DNA of 64,000 nt. Source: Umezawaea sp049997955. Its GTDB lineage: Bacteria; Actinomycetota; Actinomycetes; Mycobacteriales; Pseudonocardiaceae. A program made the translations under genes and the position numbers. The notes beneath the pieces were generated by a model, which saw only the letters and a program-made list of their open reading frames with translations, made no database searches and was not told the origin of the DNA. Where the stretch lies: positions 248,001 through 312,000 of the forward strand of contig JAEBDY010000010.1 of assembly GCA_049997955.1 (NCBI GenBank). Reading direction: 5' to 3'. Each line of letters begins with the position of its first letter. Position 1 is the first letter of the stretch. Below, in pieces: positions 1-9,771 of this stretch.

Positions 1-136
1 GCGCCCGTGCGTCGCGCCCGCACTAGGTCGTCGACCTCCGACCCGGCCCGAGGTGGCGCGGCGGATCACCGGCGGATCGGTCCACGCCCGTGACTTGCGC
101 GAACGCGTCACCCGCGGTTCGGCTGCGTGATACAAA

Positions 137-157
137 GATCACCATCGTGTGGTGATC
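137..157. promoter_or_regulatory. Palindrome upstream of the sensor gene
   Basis: A perfect inverted repeat, GATCACCA - TCGTG - TGGTGATC, lies about 33 bp before the first start codon. It immediately follows a TACAAA stretch (131-136) that could serve as a -10 element. No good -35 is visible. The position suits an operator overlapping a transcription start. It is too far from the start codon to block the ribosome site, and it has no U-tract, so it is not a terminator. The binding protein is unknown. Confidence 0.35.
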
Positions 158-189
158 GGATCACAGCGGGAGCAGGACGAGGGGGACCA

Positions 190-2956
190 GTGACCGATCC
201 GGTGTTCCCCGGTGTCGACGCCCTCCTGACGCTGGTCCGGAGCCTGGTGCGCAGGCCGCGATTATTCGAGCGGGACAGCGACCTCGACGTGCGCGGGGAC
301 CTGCCGCTCCCCCTGGTGTGCCTCGTCCGCGAGCCGGGCGCGGACGGGTTCCTCCCCCCGGCTGGACCGGGAGCTGGAAGCCAAGCTGCCGAAGGTGCCG
401 CACGTGCTGGTCGACGTGGCCGAGACCGCCGAGAACCCCGACGCCGTGCTGCCGCTGCTGCACGTGCTGCACCTGAAGCTGCTCGGCCAGCAGTTGGGCC
501 GCAACCCGCTCAAGCGGTTCGACCACTACGAGCTGGCCCACCACCTGACCGGCGTGGAGTTGCCGTCGCGGCAGGCGAAGCGGGAAGAACCCGTCGAGAC
601 CGTGCTGCGCGCGTGGAGCAGCCGGGCCCCCCTGCCCGGTGCGCTGGCCGACGTCGCGGACAAGGCCGGGGAGCGCGCGCAGCTGGCGATGGCCCTGGCC
701 AAGTTCGCGGGCCGCCTGGTCGGCCTGTACTGGGGCCGCGACCGCGTTCCGGGGCTCGGGCGCGAGCGGCGGTGGTTCATGGGCCAGCCGTACATGGTGC
801 CCAGGCACTCCCACGACTTCTTCGGCTTCGCCGAGCGCCTCACCCGCGAGCCCCGGAAGTACGAGAACAGCGACCAGGTCCGCAAGCTGCTGGTGCACGC
901 GTTCCTGGAGGACCTGCGCGTCGCGTACCGGCGCACCAGGCTGCGGTTCCTGCCCCGCCGCCGCGGGATCCGGCGCACCACGCACGTCGTCGTGCTGCTG
1001 GACAACGTGGACGCGCCGGGCGGCTGGGAGCTGCTCCAGCTGGTCAACGAGGTCCGCAACGAGACCGGTGAGCTCGACCCGCTGCTGATCATCACCGCGG
1101 GCCGCGAGCGGCCGCCCAGCCTGGCCGAGCCCAAGGAGCTGACCAGGCCGACCGTGGCGGAGGAGGCGCTCAGCGCCTGGAAGGACCGGCTGCCGAGGCG
1201 GCGCCAACTGCTCGCCGCGGACGCCCGCTACCTCTTCGTCACCCTGCCCGAGGCCACGTCGCCCCAGGTCACGTCGTCCGAGCAGGCCCCGCCAGGGACC
1301 GGGCTGTCCGGGCGGGACAGGATCGCGTGGGAGTCCGAGGCGCGCGAGCAGCCCCGCGCGGAGCCGCGGCTCGCGAGGCGGGGCGTCGCCGAGGTCGTCC
1401 TGGTCTGCGTGCTGCTGGCCGCGCTGGTGATGCCCGTGCTGGCGGTCAAGAACCACTGGAGTGCCGACTGCGCCTTCTTCGGCGCGGTCTCCGAGGGCGT
1501 CGCCACCAAGCTCGCCCAGGTCGACGGCCACGACCAGTGCGTCGGCTACAGCGACCGCGGGAGCCAGGTGTTCGGCCTGAACCCGCGGCTGCGGCTGGCG
1601 CAGGAGAGCGTCTTCGCGCAGAACGTGGTCGCCGAGGACCTGCACCGGCTGGTCCCGAACCGGCCGTACGTCAGCCTCGTCTACTTCGCCGGTCTGACCG
1701 CGAACGACAGCGCCCCGGCCACCGAGCACTCCGTGGCGGAGGAGTTGGAGGGCCTGGTGATCCGCCAGCGCGAGCAGAACACCACCACCTCGACGGCGGA
1801 ACCGCTGCTCCGCGTCGTCATCGCCAACGGCGGCACCGGGATGGCCGCCGCCTCCGCCGTGGCCCGCGACATGATCGTCCCGCTGACCAGGTCGGACCCG
1901 AGCATCCTCGGCGTGGTCGGCCTGGACCGCAGCGTGATCGAGACCGAGAACGCGATCAGGGAACTGGGCAGGCACGGCATCCCGACCCTCGGCACCACGC
2001 TGACCAAGGTGGGGCTGGACGAGCTGTCGCCGCTGTACTTCCAGCTGGTGCCGGACAACCTCAAGCAGGCCGAACTGCTCAGCGAGTACGCGAACAGGAT
2101 CGACGCGACGGCGGTGACGATCTTCCACCCGCCGGTCGACGGCCCGAACACCTACGTCACCTCGCTCGTCGAGGTCATGGAGGACCGGCTCGGCAGCAGC
2201 GGCGTCCAGGTGTCGTCGTCGGGGTGGGTCGGCTCGCCGACCGAACTGCCCGCGCTGTGCTCCGGTCAGCTCGACCGGAGCCGCGAGATGGTGTTCTACG
2301 CGGGCCGGGAGAACGAGTTCGGCGACTTCCTGCGCACCATGCGCCGCAACTGCGCGGACCTGACCAGGTTGCCGCGCATCGTCGCGGACGACGCGACCTC
2401 CCGGTTCGTCGCCCACGCCCCCGGCCGGGGCCAGAACGAGTTCAACGGCGTGGCGATCTCCTACGTCGGCATGGGCGGGCTCGTGGTGCTCGCGGGGCGG
2501 GGTTGCGTCGAGGGCAGGTCCGGGTCGCTGGCCGGCGGGGCGTCGGCGCTCGACGCGTTCTGCGCGGGCTACCGCAAGCTCCGCGAGGAGCTGAGGTCGC
2601 TGCCCGCCGAGGACCGCCCCGTCATGCCCTGGCCCGGCGAGCGGGTCGGCGGCCTCTACGACACCGCGGGCCTGTTCGTGGACGCCGTGCGCCGGTTGCG
2701 GTCGACCGGCTCGGCGCCCGCGCACCCGGCGGCGGTGGCCCAGCAGTTCCGCGAGATGACCTTCCTCGGCACCACCGGGGTCATCGACTTCCGCGGGTCG
2801 CGGATCGCCAACGACCGGAACCTGGCCGTGCTGACCATCCAGAACGTCCGTGACGTCGAAGGCGACGACGGCGTGCCGAAGTGCGCGCTGATGATCGGCA
2901 CGCTCTACGGCGACACCCAGCCCCGCGAGGACAACGGCTGCCCGAAGCCGCCCTAG
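190..2956 (+). CDS. Membrane sensor: degenerate NTPase-like domain, TM helix, extracellular type-1 binding-protein domain (one frameshift)
   Basis: The start is GTG 190 behind a GAGGGGGAC ribosome site. The first 55 codons run in one frame up to a six-C run (354-359). Coding then continues one base later to the stop at 2956. Removing one C gives a continuous protein of about 921 aa (GFLPRLDREL across the join). Residues 1-390 look cytoplasmic. They contain a Walker-B-like strand (VVVLLDNVD) and a sensor-1-like strand (LLIITAGRE), but no GxxxxGK[ST] P-loop is seen, so NTP hydrolysis is doubtful. One TM helix lies near residues 397-420. The extracellular part resembles Leu/Ile/Val-type periplasmic binding proteins (Peripla_BP_6 style), with motifs such as VIANGGTGM and GVVGLDRS. 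It is therefore probably a ligand receptor with an intracellular signalling domain. The ligand and partner are unknown. The frameshift may be a sequencing error. Confidence 0.62.
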
Positions 2957-3104
2957 CGGTGGCTTCGCCCTGGGTGCGGCATCCGAGCGACATGACCCGA
3001 CCAGCGGGTGAACCGGGATCGAGCGGGTTCGTGGTCCGGTTACATTCCGAACCCGGAACCGCCCGTCGGTTCCCCCGCGTTCGGCGCCGCGAAAGGCAGG
3101 TTCG

Positions 3105-4691
3105 GTGGCTCGATCCACGACGACCGCCCACGGGGCGGGCACGGTCCTGTCCCGCGCCCCCCTGCCCGCCGGGTTCTGGCCGGACCACGCCGCCGACGCC
3201 ATCCGGGTGGTGTACCAGGGAGTGGGCTACAACGGGGCGGGCCGCGAGGTCAGCGGGTCGGTGTTCCTCCCGGTCGGAGAACCTCCCACGGGCGGCTGGC
3301 CGGTGGTGAGCTTCGCCCACGGCACCACCGGACTCGCCGACCACTGCGCCCCCTCGCGAACGGGGTTGAGCAGGCTCGAACGCGAGCACGTGGCGCGCTG
3401 GCTGGCGGCGGGCTACGTGGTGGCGGCGACCGACTACGAGGGGCTGGCCACCTCGGGACCCCACCCGTACTTCAACGGCGAGGCGGTCGCGGACGACGTC
3501 ATCGACATCGTCCGCGCCACGCGGGGGCTCCACGACCACGTCAGCGGGTCCTGGCTCGTGGCGGGGTTCTCCCAGGGAGCGCACGCGGCGCTGTTCGTCG
3601 GGCTGATGGCGGGCCAGTACGCGCCCGACCTCGACTTCCGCGGCACCGTCGCGCTGGCCCCTCCAGTGCACCTCCCGCTGCTGATCGGCATCCTGACCGA
3701 GGACGGTCGGCGACCGGTGTCCGTGGTGCTGCCGTTCCTGCTCGCGGGGCTGCGCGCGTCGCACCCGGACTTCGACCCGCGGCCCTTCCTGACCGACGCC
3801 GGCGGCAGGCTCGTCGAGGTGGCGTCCAGGGCGACGCTGGTCGACGTGTTCCGCGCCGCGAGCAGGCAGACCAACGACTCCACCGGGATCACCGGCATCC
3901 GCGCGCGTCCCGGGATCGACCCGGTGCTGCACGCCTGCCGCGTCCCGGTCAGCAGGATGGACCGGCCGGTGTGCATCACGGCGGGCGACGCGGACGAGGT
4001 CGTGCCCGTCCGGGTCGTCGAGCAGTTCGTCGCGGACCTGCGGGGCACCGGCACGGCGGTGCGCTTCGACCGGCACGGCGGGGCGACGCACGCCGACGTG
4101 CTCGCGGCGGGGCACGAGAGCGTGATCGCCTGGAGCAGGACCCTGATCAGCGGCGACCGCGCGGTGTCCGGGGCACGCCCGGTGAGGTTCGGCGCGCTGG
4201 ACGCCGACGGGGACGGCCGCCTCACCGAGGACGACTTCGAGGTGTTCGCGCTGCGCCTGGTCCAGGCCTTCGGCGAGCCGCCGGGCTCGCCCTCCGCGCT
4301 CGCGGTCCGCCACCGGTACCGCGAGCTGTGGCGGGCGGTGGCGTCCCGCTCCGACGCGGACGACGACGGCGCCGTCAGCCCGGTCGAGTACCTCCGGTGG
4401 CTGGACGCGGCGACCTGGGACGACGGGTTCGACCAGGACGTCCTGCCGCTGGCCGAGGCCGTGGTGCGGCTGCTCGACGCCGATGCCGACGGCGTCGTGG
4501 ACGGCGTGGAGTTCACCCGCCTGCTGCGCGCGTGCGGGCTGTCGGACGACGAGGCAGCCACCGCGTTCGCCGACGTCGACCGCGATCGGGACGGCGCGGT
4601 CTCGGTGGCGGAGATCGTGGCCGTGGTGCGGGGCTTCTGCCTGGATCCCGCACCGGGCTCGGCCGGTCACTGGCTGTTCGGGCGGTTCTGA
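3105..4691 (+). CDS. Alpha/beta hydrolase (secretory-lipase family) fused to a four-EF-hand domain
   Basis: The protein has 528 aa with a GTG start. Residues 20-350 are an alpha/beta hydrolase of the LIP (secretory lipase) type: oxyanion region SFAHGTTG, nucleophile elbow GFSQG (Ser156), an Asp in AGDADE (about 295-297) and His329 in THAD. Residues 360-528 resemble actinobacterial calerythrin/CabD-like EF-hand proteins. The 12-residue loops start at D366, D417, D458 and D492. Loops 2-4 end in Glu (E428, E469, E503), while loop 1 ends in Asp (D377) and may bind calcium poorly. I see no signal peptide, which is unusual for a lipase of this family. Calcium-regulated ester hydrolysis in the cytosol is an inference. 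The next gene starts 79 bp downstream on the same strand. Confidence 0.85.
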   Translation: MARSTTTAHGAGTVLSRAPLPAGFWPDHAADAIRVVYQGVGYNGAGREVSGSVFLPVGEPPTGGWPVVSFAHGTTGLADHCAPSRTGLSRLEREHVARWLAAGYVVAATDYEGLATSGPHPYFNGEAVADDVIDIVRATRGLHDHVSGSWLVAGFSQGAHAALFVGLMAGQYAPDLDFRGTVALAPPVHLPLLIGILTEDGRRPVSVVLPFLLAGLRASHPDFDPRPFLTDAGGRLVEVASRATLVDVFRAASRQTNDSTGITGIRARPGIDPVLHACRVPVSRMDRPVCITAGDADEVVPVRVVEQFVADLRGTGTAVRFDRHGGATHADVLAAGHESVIAWSRTLISGDRAVSGARPVRFGALDADGDGRLTEDDFEVFALRLVQAFGEPPGSPSALAVRHRYRELWRAVASRSDADDDGAVSPVEYLRWLDAATWDDGFDQDVLPLAEAVVRLLDADADGVVDGVEFTRLLRACGLSDDEAATAFADVDRDRDGAVSVAEIVAVVRGFCLDPAPGSAGHWLFGRF

Positions 4692-4770
4692 GGCCGCCGG
4701 TCCCGGCGGGCGGGAGACGCCGGAGATCCGCGGATCGGCCGAGCAGGTGGAGCGGGGTAAGGTTTTCCGG

Positions 4771-5625
4771 ATGGGGGCGAGCGCGCGCATCGGGGTGTTC
4801 TACGACGGCACGTGGTTCGCCTACCTCAGCGACTTCTACGCCACCGCCCACCCGAGGGCCGCCAGGATCTCGCTCGACGGCTTCCACGACGCGCTGCGCT
4901 GGTACGTCCACACCGTGACGGGCCTCGCTCTCGACGACTGCGCGGTGCACGAGGCGCACTACGTGCGCGGTCGCATCGACACACCTGCCAGGTCGTTCGA
5001 CGCGGTCCTGGCCGCCGCCGAGATCACCCGGCACGACCTCCCCCTCCACGGTGGCAAGGAGAAGGGCGTCGACGTCCACTTGGCACTGGAGGCGTGGGAC
5101 CGCGCCACCACCTCCCCGTTGCAGTGGGTCGTGCTGGTCACCGGCGACGCCGACTTCGCCCCGCTGGCAACCCGGCTGACCGGTCGCGGCGTGCACGTGG
5201 TCGTGCCCGTCGTCGACGCGCCCACGTCCCCCGGTTCACCGCCGCCCGCCTGGACGCCGCGCACCGCGGCGCCGCTCCGCGCGGCGGCGACCTCCACGCC
5301 CGCGTTCGACGCGCTGTTCGCACCGGCCGACCGCGACGACTACCCGCTGCGGCGCCCGTTCGTGCGGTCCAAGGAGGCCGTCGCCTCACCGGTCGGCGCG
5401 CCCCGCGGCCGCCGACGCGGCACCGTGACCGGGTGGCGGAACGGGCAGCCGCACGGGTTCATCACCGACACCCGCGGCGGTTCGTGGTTCGTGTCCCGCG
5501 ACGACCTGCCCGACGGGCACACCCTGCTGCCCAACGGAACACCGGTGTCGTTCACCGGATCGCCCACACCGACACCGGGGAGGAAGTACCCGCGGGCGTA
5601 CTCGATCCGCCCCGAACGACCTTGA
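4771..5625 (+). CDS. NYN-domain (LabA/DUF88-like) nuclease with C-terminal cold-shock-like domain
   Basis: The protein has 284 aa, with ATG 4771 chosen because the NYN domain starts there (RIGVFYDGTWF, Asp12). Residues 5-165 carry the PIN-like NYN signature: FYDGT, the KGVDVHLALE segment and VTGDADF, whose acidic residues bind metal in this family. Residues about 215-275 (GTVTGWRNGQPHGFI, then WFVSRDDLP) have the strand pattern and aromatic residues of a cold-shock/OB domain that binds single-stranded nucleic acid. It is probably an RNA-cleaving or RNA-binding protein. The gene is convergent with the acyl-CoA dehydrogenase, separated by 13 bp. Confidence 0.8.
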   Translation: MGASARIGVFYDGTWFAYLSDFYATAHPRAARISLDGFHDALRWYVHTVTGLALDDCAVHEAHYVRGRIDTPARSFDAVLAAAEITRHDLPLHGGKEKGVDVHLALEAWDRATTSPLQWVVLVTGDADFAPLATRLTGRGVHVVVPVVDAPTSPGSPPPAWTPRTAAPLRAAATSTPAFDALFAPADRDDYPLRRPFVRSKEAVASPVGAPRGRRRGTVTGWRNGQPHGFITDTRGGSWFVSRDDLPDGHTLLPNGTPVSFTGSPTPTPGRKYPRAYSIRPERP

Positions 5626-5638
5626 CCGCCCGGCCGGC

Positions 5639-7423
5639 TCAGAACCAGTCGGAGCGGGTGTCGAGCGTGGTGCGGTCGAGCGCGGCCAGCAGGTCGAACT
5701 GGGCGGTGGTCTTCGGCAGCTCGTAGCGCAGGAAGTACCGGGCCGCCTGGCGTTTGCCGTCGTAGAACGGACCCTGCCGGTCGCCGACCGCGAGCAGCTG
5801 TTCGAGCCACATCCACGCGACCACGACGTGACCCGCGGCCTCCAGGTAGATCGAGGAGTTGGCGAGCGTGGCCGCCGGGTCGTCCGCCGCCCACAACGAC
5901 TTCGTGACGTCAACGAGGCGCCCGGTCGCCGCTCCCACGGCGACGGCGTGCTCCACCAGTGCCGGACCGCCGGTCTCGGCTCGGGTGACCGCCGCGCCGA
6001 TCGTGTCGGCGAGCAGGCGCAGCCCCGCCCCGCCGTCCGCCACGACCTTGCGCCCCAACAGGTCCAGGCCCTGGATGCCGTGGGTGCCCTCGTGGATCTG
6101 GTTGAGGCGGTTGTCGCGGTAGAACTGCTCGACGTCGTGGTCGCGGGTGTAGCCGTAGCCGCCGTGGACCTGGATGGCCAGGCTGTTCGCCTCCAGGCAC
6201 CACTGCGCGGGCCAGCTCTTCGCGATGGGCGTCAGGACGTCGAGCAGCACTCCCGCGCGCCGCCGGGCGTCGTCGGTCTCGGCGGTCCCCTGCTCGTCGA
6301 GCAGCAGCGAGCAGTACAGGCCGAGCGCCAGAGCACCCTCCACGTAGGACTTCTGCGCCAGCAGCATCCGCCGGACGTCCGCGTGCTCGATGAGCGGCAC
6401 CGGCTTCGCGGCCGGGTCCTTGCCGCCGGGCGGCCTGCCCTGCGTGCGGGTCTTCGCGTACTCGACCGACTTCAGGTACCCGGTGTAGCCGAGGGCGGTC
6501 GCCAGGAACCCGACGCCGACCCGCGCCTCGTTCATCATGTGGAACATGTAGGCCAGCCCGCGGTGCCGCTCGCCGACGAGGTAGCCGACCGCGCCCGGCT
6601 CGCCGTCGACGGGGTGGGTGCCGTCGCCGAAGGCCAGCACCGCGTTCGTGGTGCCGCGGTTGCCCATCTTGTGGTTGAGCCCGACGAGGGTCACGTCGTT
6701 GCGGGTGCCGTCCGGCAGGTGCTTCGGCACGACCAGCAACGAGATCCCCTTGACGCCCGGCCCGCCGCCGGGAACCTTCGCCAGCACCAGGTGCACGATG
6801 TTCTCGGACAGCTCGTGGTCCCCGCCGGAGATCCACATCTTCGTGCCCGTCACCCGGTACGTGCCGTCGTGCCGCGGCTGCGCCCTGGTCGTGATGTCGG
6901 CCAGCGACGACCCCGCGCCGGTCTCGGACAGGCACATGGTGCCGTAGAACCGGCCCTCCAGCATGGGCCGGACCCACTGGTCGACCTGTTCCGGCGTTCC
7001 GTACTCGACCAGCAGGTTCGCGTTGCCCACGGTCAGCAGCGGGTAGGCGGACGTCCCCGCGTTGGCCGCCTGGAACCAGCACATCGAGGCGCGCGCGAGC
7101 ACGGCGGGCACCTGGAGGCCGCCGACCTCCTCGTCGAACTGCGCCGCGGTCAGCCCGGCGTCCGCGAACACGCGCAGCGCCCGCGCGACCTCGTCGATCA
7201 CCTCCACCGTGCCGTCCGGCCGCTGGACGGGCTCGTGCGCGTCCGACTTCTTGTTGTGCGGTGCGAAGTGCTCCGTGGCGATCTCGGCGCTCAGCTCCAG
7301 CAGCGCGTCGAACGTCTCCCGCGAGTGCTCCCGGAACCGCGGCCTGGAGGTCAGCGCGGTGACGTCGAGCCACTCGTAGAGCAGGAACTCCAGATCCCGA
7401 CGGGACAGGATCGTTGACGCCAT
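5639..7423 (-). CDS. Acyl-CoA dehydrogenase (long, DmdC-like subfamily)
   Basis: The protein has 594 aa, the usual length of the 3-methylmercaptopropionyl-CoA dehydrogenase (DmdC)-like branch, which has an extra C-terminal helical region compared with ordinary 380-aa enzymes. FAD- and substrate-binding motifs are visible: CLSETGAGSSLADI, KMWISGGDHEL and the catalytic-base motif NQIHEGTHGIQGLDLLGRK. ATG 7423 follows a GGAGGG site. The family oxidises acyl-CoA to enoyl-CoA with FAD. The substrate here is not predictable, and no beta-oxidation partners lie next to it. It appears to be a single-gene unit. Confidence 0.92.
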   Translation of the reverse strand: MASTILSRRDLEFLLYEWLDVTALTSRPRFREHSRETFDALLELSAEIATEHFAPHNKKSDAHEPVQRPDGTVEVIDEVARALRVFADAGLTAAQFDEEVGGLQVPAVLARASMCWFQAANAGTSAYPLLTVGNANLLVEYGTPEQVDQWVRPMLEGRFYGTMCLSETGAGSSLADITTRAQPRHDGTYRVTGTKMWISGGDHELSENIVHLVLAKVPGGGPGVKGISLLVVPKHLPDGTRNDVTLVGLNHKMGNRGTTNAVLAFGDGTHPVDGEPGAVGYLVGERHRGLAYMFHMMNEARVGVGFLATALGYTGYLKSVEYAKTRTQGRPPGGKDPAAKPVPLIEHADVRRMLLAQKSYVEGALALGLYCSLLLDEQGTAETDDARRRAGVLLDVLTPIAKSWPAQWCLEANSLAIQVHGGYGYTRDHDVEQFYRDNRLNQIHEGTHGIQGLDLLGRKVVADGGAGLRLLADTIGAAVTRAETGGPALVEHAVAVGAATGRLVDVTKSLWAADDPAATLANSSIYLEAAGHVVVAWMWLEQLLAVGDRQGPFYDGKRQAARYFLRYELPKTTAQFDLLAALDRTTLDTRSDWF

Positions 7424-7484
7424 GGTGCCCTCCAGCGGCTGGGTCGATCGCTACCGGCACGATCGCACGACCCGCCGCGGGGAG

Positions 7485-7527
7485 GCGAACGGGGCAGGGG
7501 CCGTCGAACGGCCCCTGCCCCGTTCGC
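7485..7527 (-). terminator. Terminator downstream of the beta-helix glycanase
   Basis: A perfect 19-bp stem (GCGAACGGGGCAGGGGCCG and its complement) with a 5-nt TCGAA loop lies 15 bp after the stop codon of the minus-strand gene. It lacks a U-tract, as is common for actinobacterial terminators. Confidence 0.85.
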
Positions 7528-7541
7528 GGGCTACCGGCGCG

Positions 7542-9575
7542 TCACCAGGTGCTCGGCGCGGGCGGCGGAACGACCGGGGGGCGGTCGTCGCACGTGATGG
7601 TGTTCGGCAGCATCCACGGGGCGAGCCAGCCGCCGTCGTTGCCGCCGAGGTCGCCGAGCGAGAACTCCGATCCGGCCGGGGTGAAGTTGAACGACCCGCA
7701 GTTGTTGACGCCAACCGCGCCGACGTTGCGCGCGTCCACGTTCCGGAAGGACGCGGAGCCCGCCGAGCGGGCGCTGACCACCGAGGTGCCCGTCCCGTCC
7801 ACCTTCACGTCCTGGAAGTGGACGTTCGTGATCGAGTACCGGTCCTTCACCGGGAAGTCGCTGACCAGCATGATCGCGTTGTAGGTGTTGTCGAGGAAGG
7901 TGTCGCCGACGACCTGGACGTCGGCGTTGATGTCCTTGTCCAGCGCGTAGAGCCAGATCGCGCCGAGACCGATCTTCCAGTTCAGCTCGAACGTGCCCGC
8001 CCGGACGGTCGTGTTGTCCGTGACCCGCACGTACCCGGTGAACGCCTCGGCGCCGAACCTCGCCCCGAGGTGGATGGCGCTGCCCTCCCGGACCGGGTCG
8101 GCCACGAGGTTGCCGGAGATCGTGGTGTCGGTGCCGCCGTAGATCGCGATGCCGTTGGCGAGCACCGGCGACTGCACGGTGTTGCGGGAGAAGGTGTTGC
8201 CCGCGTTCTGCGTCTTCTCCGACCACATGGCCAGGCCGTCGTCACCCGTGTTGCGGACGAAGTTGTTGGACGCGGTGGACTTCGTCACGCCGGTGTGGAA
8301 GTTGAGCCCGTCGGCGATCTGGTCGACGATGACGTTGTTCGTGACGCGGACGTTGGTCATCGGTCCGTCGAACCACAGCCCCACCTTGGTGCGGTGGATG
8401 TACAGGCCGTCGATCGTCGAGTCGCTCATCGCTCCCCCGACGCCGTTGACCTGGTCGGTGTCGATGCGTTCGCGGACGTCGCCCTCGATGGCGAACCCGG
8501 ACAGGTGGACGTTCCTGCTGCCGCCCGCGGAGGCGTCCTTGCCGTAGAAGCCGACGCCGGTGTGCACCGAGCCGTCGGGGGCGGGCGTGCTCAGCGCCAC
8601 CTCGCGCCCCTTGACCGTGGTGTGCCAGCTGCCCGCGCCCACGATCGTCACGTCGTCCACGACGATGTGGCGGTTCACCTGGTAGGTGCCCGGCGGGAGG
8701 TAGACCTTGCGGTGCAGGCGCTTCGCCAGCGCGATGGCCCGGTCGAAGGCGTCGGCGGACTCGCGCCCGCCGGTCGGGTCGGCGCCGAACAGCAGCACGT
8801 TCACCGCGGAGAAGTCGACGTGCGGCCGTCGGACGAGCTGCGAGTCGAGCAGGTCGATGACGGTCCACTCGGCGTTGGTCCCGGCGGGAGCCGTGAGCCG
8901 CACCTTGGCCCCGGCGGCGTGGGTCCGGTCGAGCTTGAGGCGCTGCTCGTCGTAGAAGTGGCTGGGGCGGAACGGCGTGGTGATCACCGGGGCCGGTGTC
9001 GTCTGCGAGGGCACGCAGGAGCACTCGGTGATCCACCAGTCCGGGTGCAGCAGACCGGCGTTCGGGTCGTTCGAGAAGGGGTACTGGTTGTACAGCCAGG
9101 AGTACTGCGACGTGAGCGTCGCGGTCCTGTCGTGCCTGCCGTTCACCGCGACGTCGAGCGGCGCGGTGATGCCGCCACCGGTGGGCGCGTCCGGGATGCT
9201 GTACCGGACGGTGATCGCGTTGGCGGCGCTGGGCAGCGTGAACTCCACGTGCTGCCCCGGCGCCAACTTGACCGCCTTGCGACCGGAGGCCTCCGCGGGC
9301 AGCGTGTAGGCCGACCGGTCCGGGCCGATGACCGTGCCGGTCGTCGCGGCGTTCTCCGCCTCCTGCTCGACGAAGTCGACCTCGGCGCCCCGGCCCGCGA
9401 CCAGCGGGGGCGCGAGCGCGGCACGCGTGACGACAGGCCTCGAAGGGGCGCTCGCGGACGCCGTGCCGGTCGCGGTGGTCACGCCCAGACCGGCGGTGAC
9501 CACCGCCGCGACCGCGACCCACCGCGACCACCCGCGGGAACGTCTCGTAGCAACACCGGTGGTGCTCCGTGACAT
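7542..9575 (-). CDS. Secreted right-handed beta-helix glycanase, GH87/mycodextranase-like
   Basis: The protein has 677 aa. Residues 1-43 form a Sec signal peptide: basic n-region, hydrophobic WVAVAAVVTAGLGVTTATG, then an ASASA cleavage region. Residues about 65-200 look like a CBM35/CBM6-type sugar-binding module (QEAENA start, HVEFTLPSAANAITVRYSIPD). The rest is a right-handed beta-helix with NxI/NxV repeat strands (DVTIVGAG, NVHLSGFAIEGD, TNVRVTNNVIVD, TTISGNLVAD) and Asp pairs such as NTGDDGLAMWSEKT. This module order is typical of mycodextranase/alpha-1,3-glucanases (GH87). A GH55-like or uncharacterised beta-helix hydrolase is the alternative. The gene is monocistronic with a strong terminator. 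Confidence 0.72.
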   Translation of the reverse strand: MSRSTTGVATRRSRGWSRWVAVAAVVTAGLGVTTATGTASASAPSRPVVTRAALAPPLVAGRGAEVDFVEQEAENAATTGTVIGPDRSAYTLPAEASGRKAVKLAPGQHVEFTLPSAANAITVRYSIPDAPTGGGITAPLDVAVNGRHDRTATLTSQYSWLYNQYPFSNDPNAGLLHPDWWITECSCVPSQTTPAPVITTPFRPSHFYDEQRLKLDRTHAAGAKVRLTAPAGTNAEWTVIDLLDSQLVRRPHVDFSAVNVLLFGADPTGGRESADAFDRAIALAKRLHRKVYLPPGTYQVNRHIVVDDVTIVGAGSWHTTVKGREVALSTPAPDGSVHTGVGFYGKDASAGGSRNVHLSGFAIEGDVRERIDTDQVNGVGGAMSDSTIDGLYIHRTKVGLWFDGPMTNVRVTNNVIVDQIADGLNFHTGVTKSTASNNFVRNTGDDGLAMWSEKTQNAGNTFSRNTVQSPVLANGIAIYGGTDTTISGNLVADPVREGSAIHLGARFGAEAFTGYVRVTDNTTVRAGTFELNWKIGLGAIWLYALDKDINADVQVVGDTFLDNTYNAIMLVSDFPVKDRYSITNVHFQDVKVDGTGTSVVSARSAGSASFRNVDARNVGAVGVNNCGSFNFTPAGSEFSLGDLGGNDGGWLAPWMLPNTITCDDRPPVVPPPAPSTW

Positions 9576-9771
9576 CGGGGACTCATTTCTTCAGCACTTC
9601 TCGGGACGGCCGTGCGGCCACCACCCACTCCGGCGACGGGGTGAGGCGACTCTAGGATGCGGTACGACTACCCACAAGAAGTTGCAAAGAAGTTTCACCG
9701 ATCTGCTGTGCAGTTGCGCAGAGACATCGACTATTTGCAGAAGCTTGCCGCAAGCGGGCGATTTCCCCGAC

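Noticed and set aside
161..3202. Long minus-strand open frame opposite the receptor gene
   Set aside because: Its His/Gly/Arg/Pro-rich composition is the typical antisense shadow of a GC-rich gene, and it has no recognisable motif.
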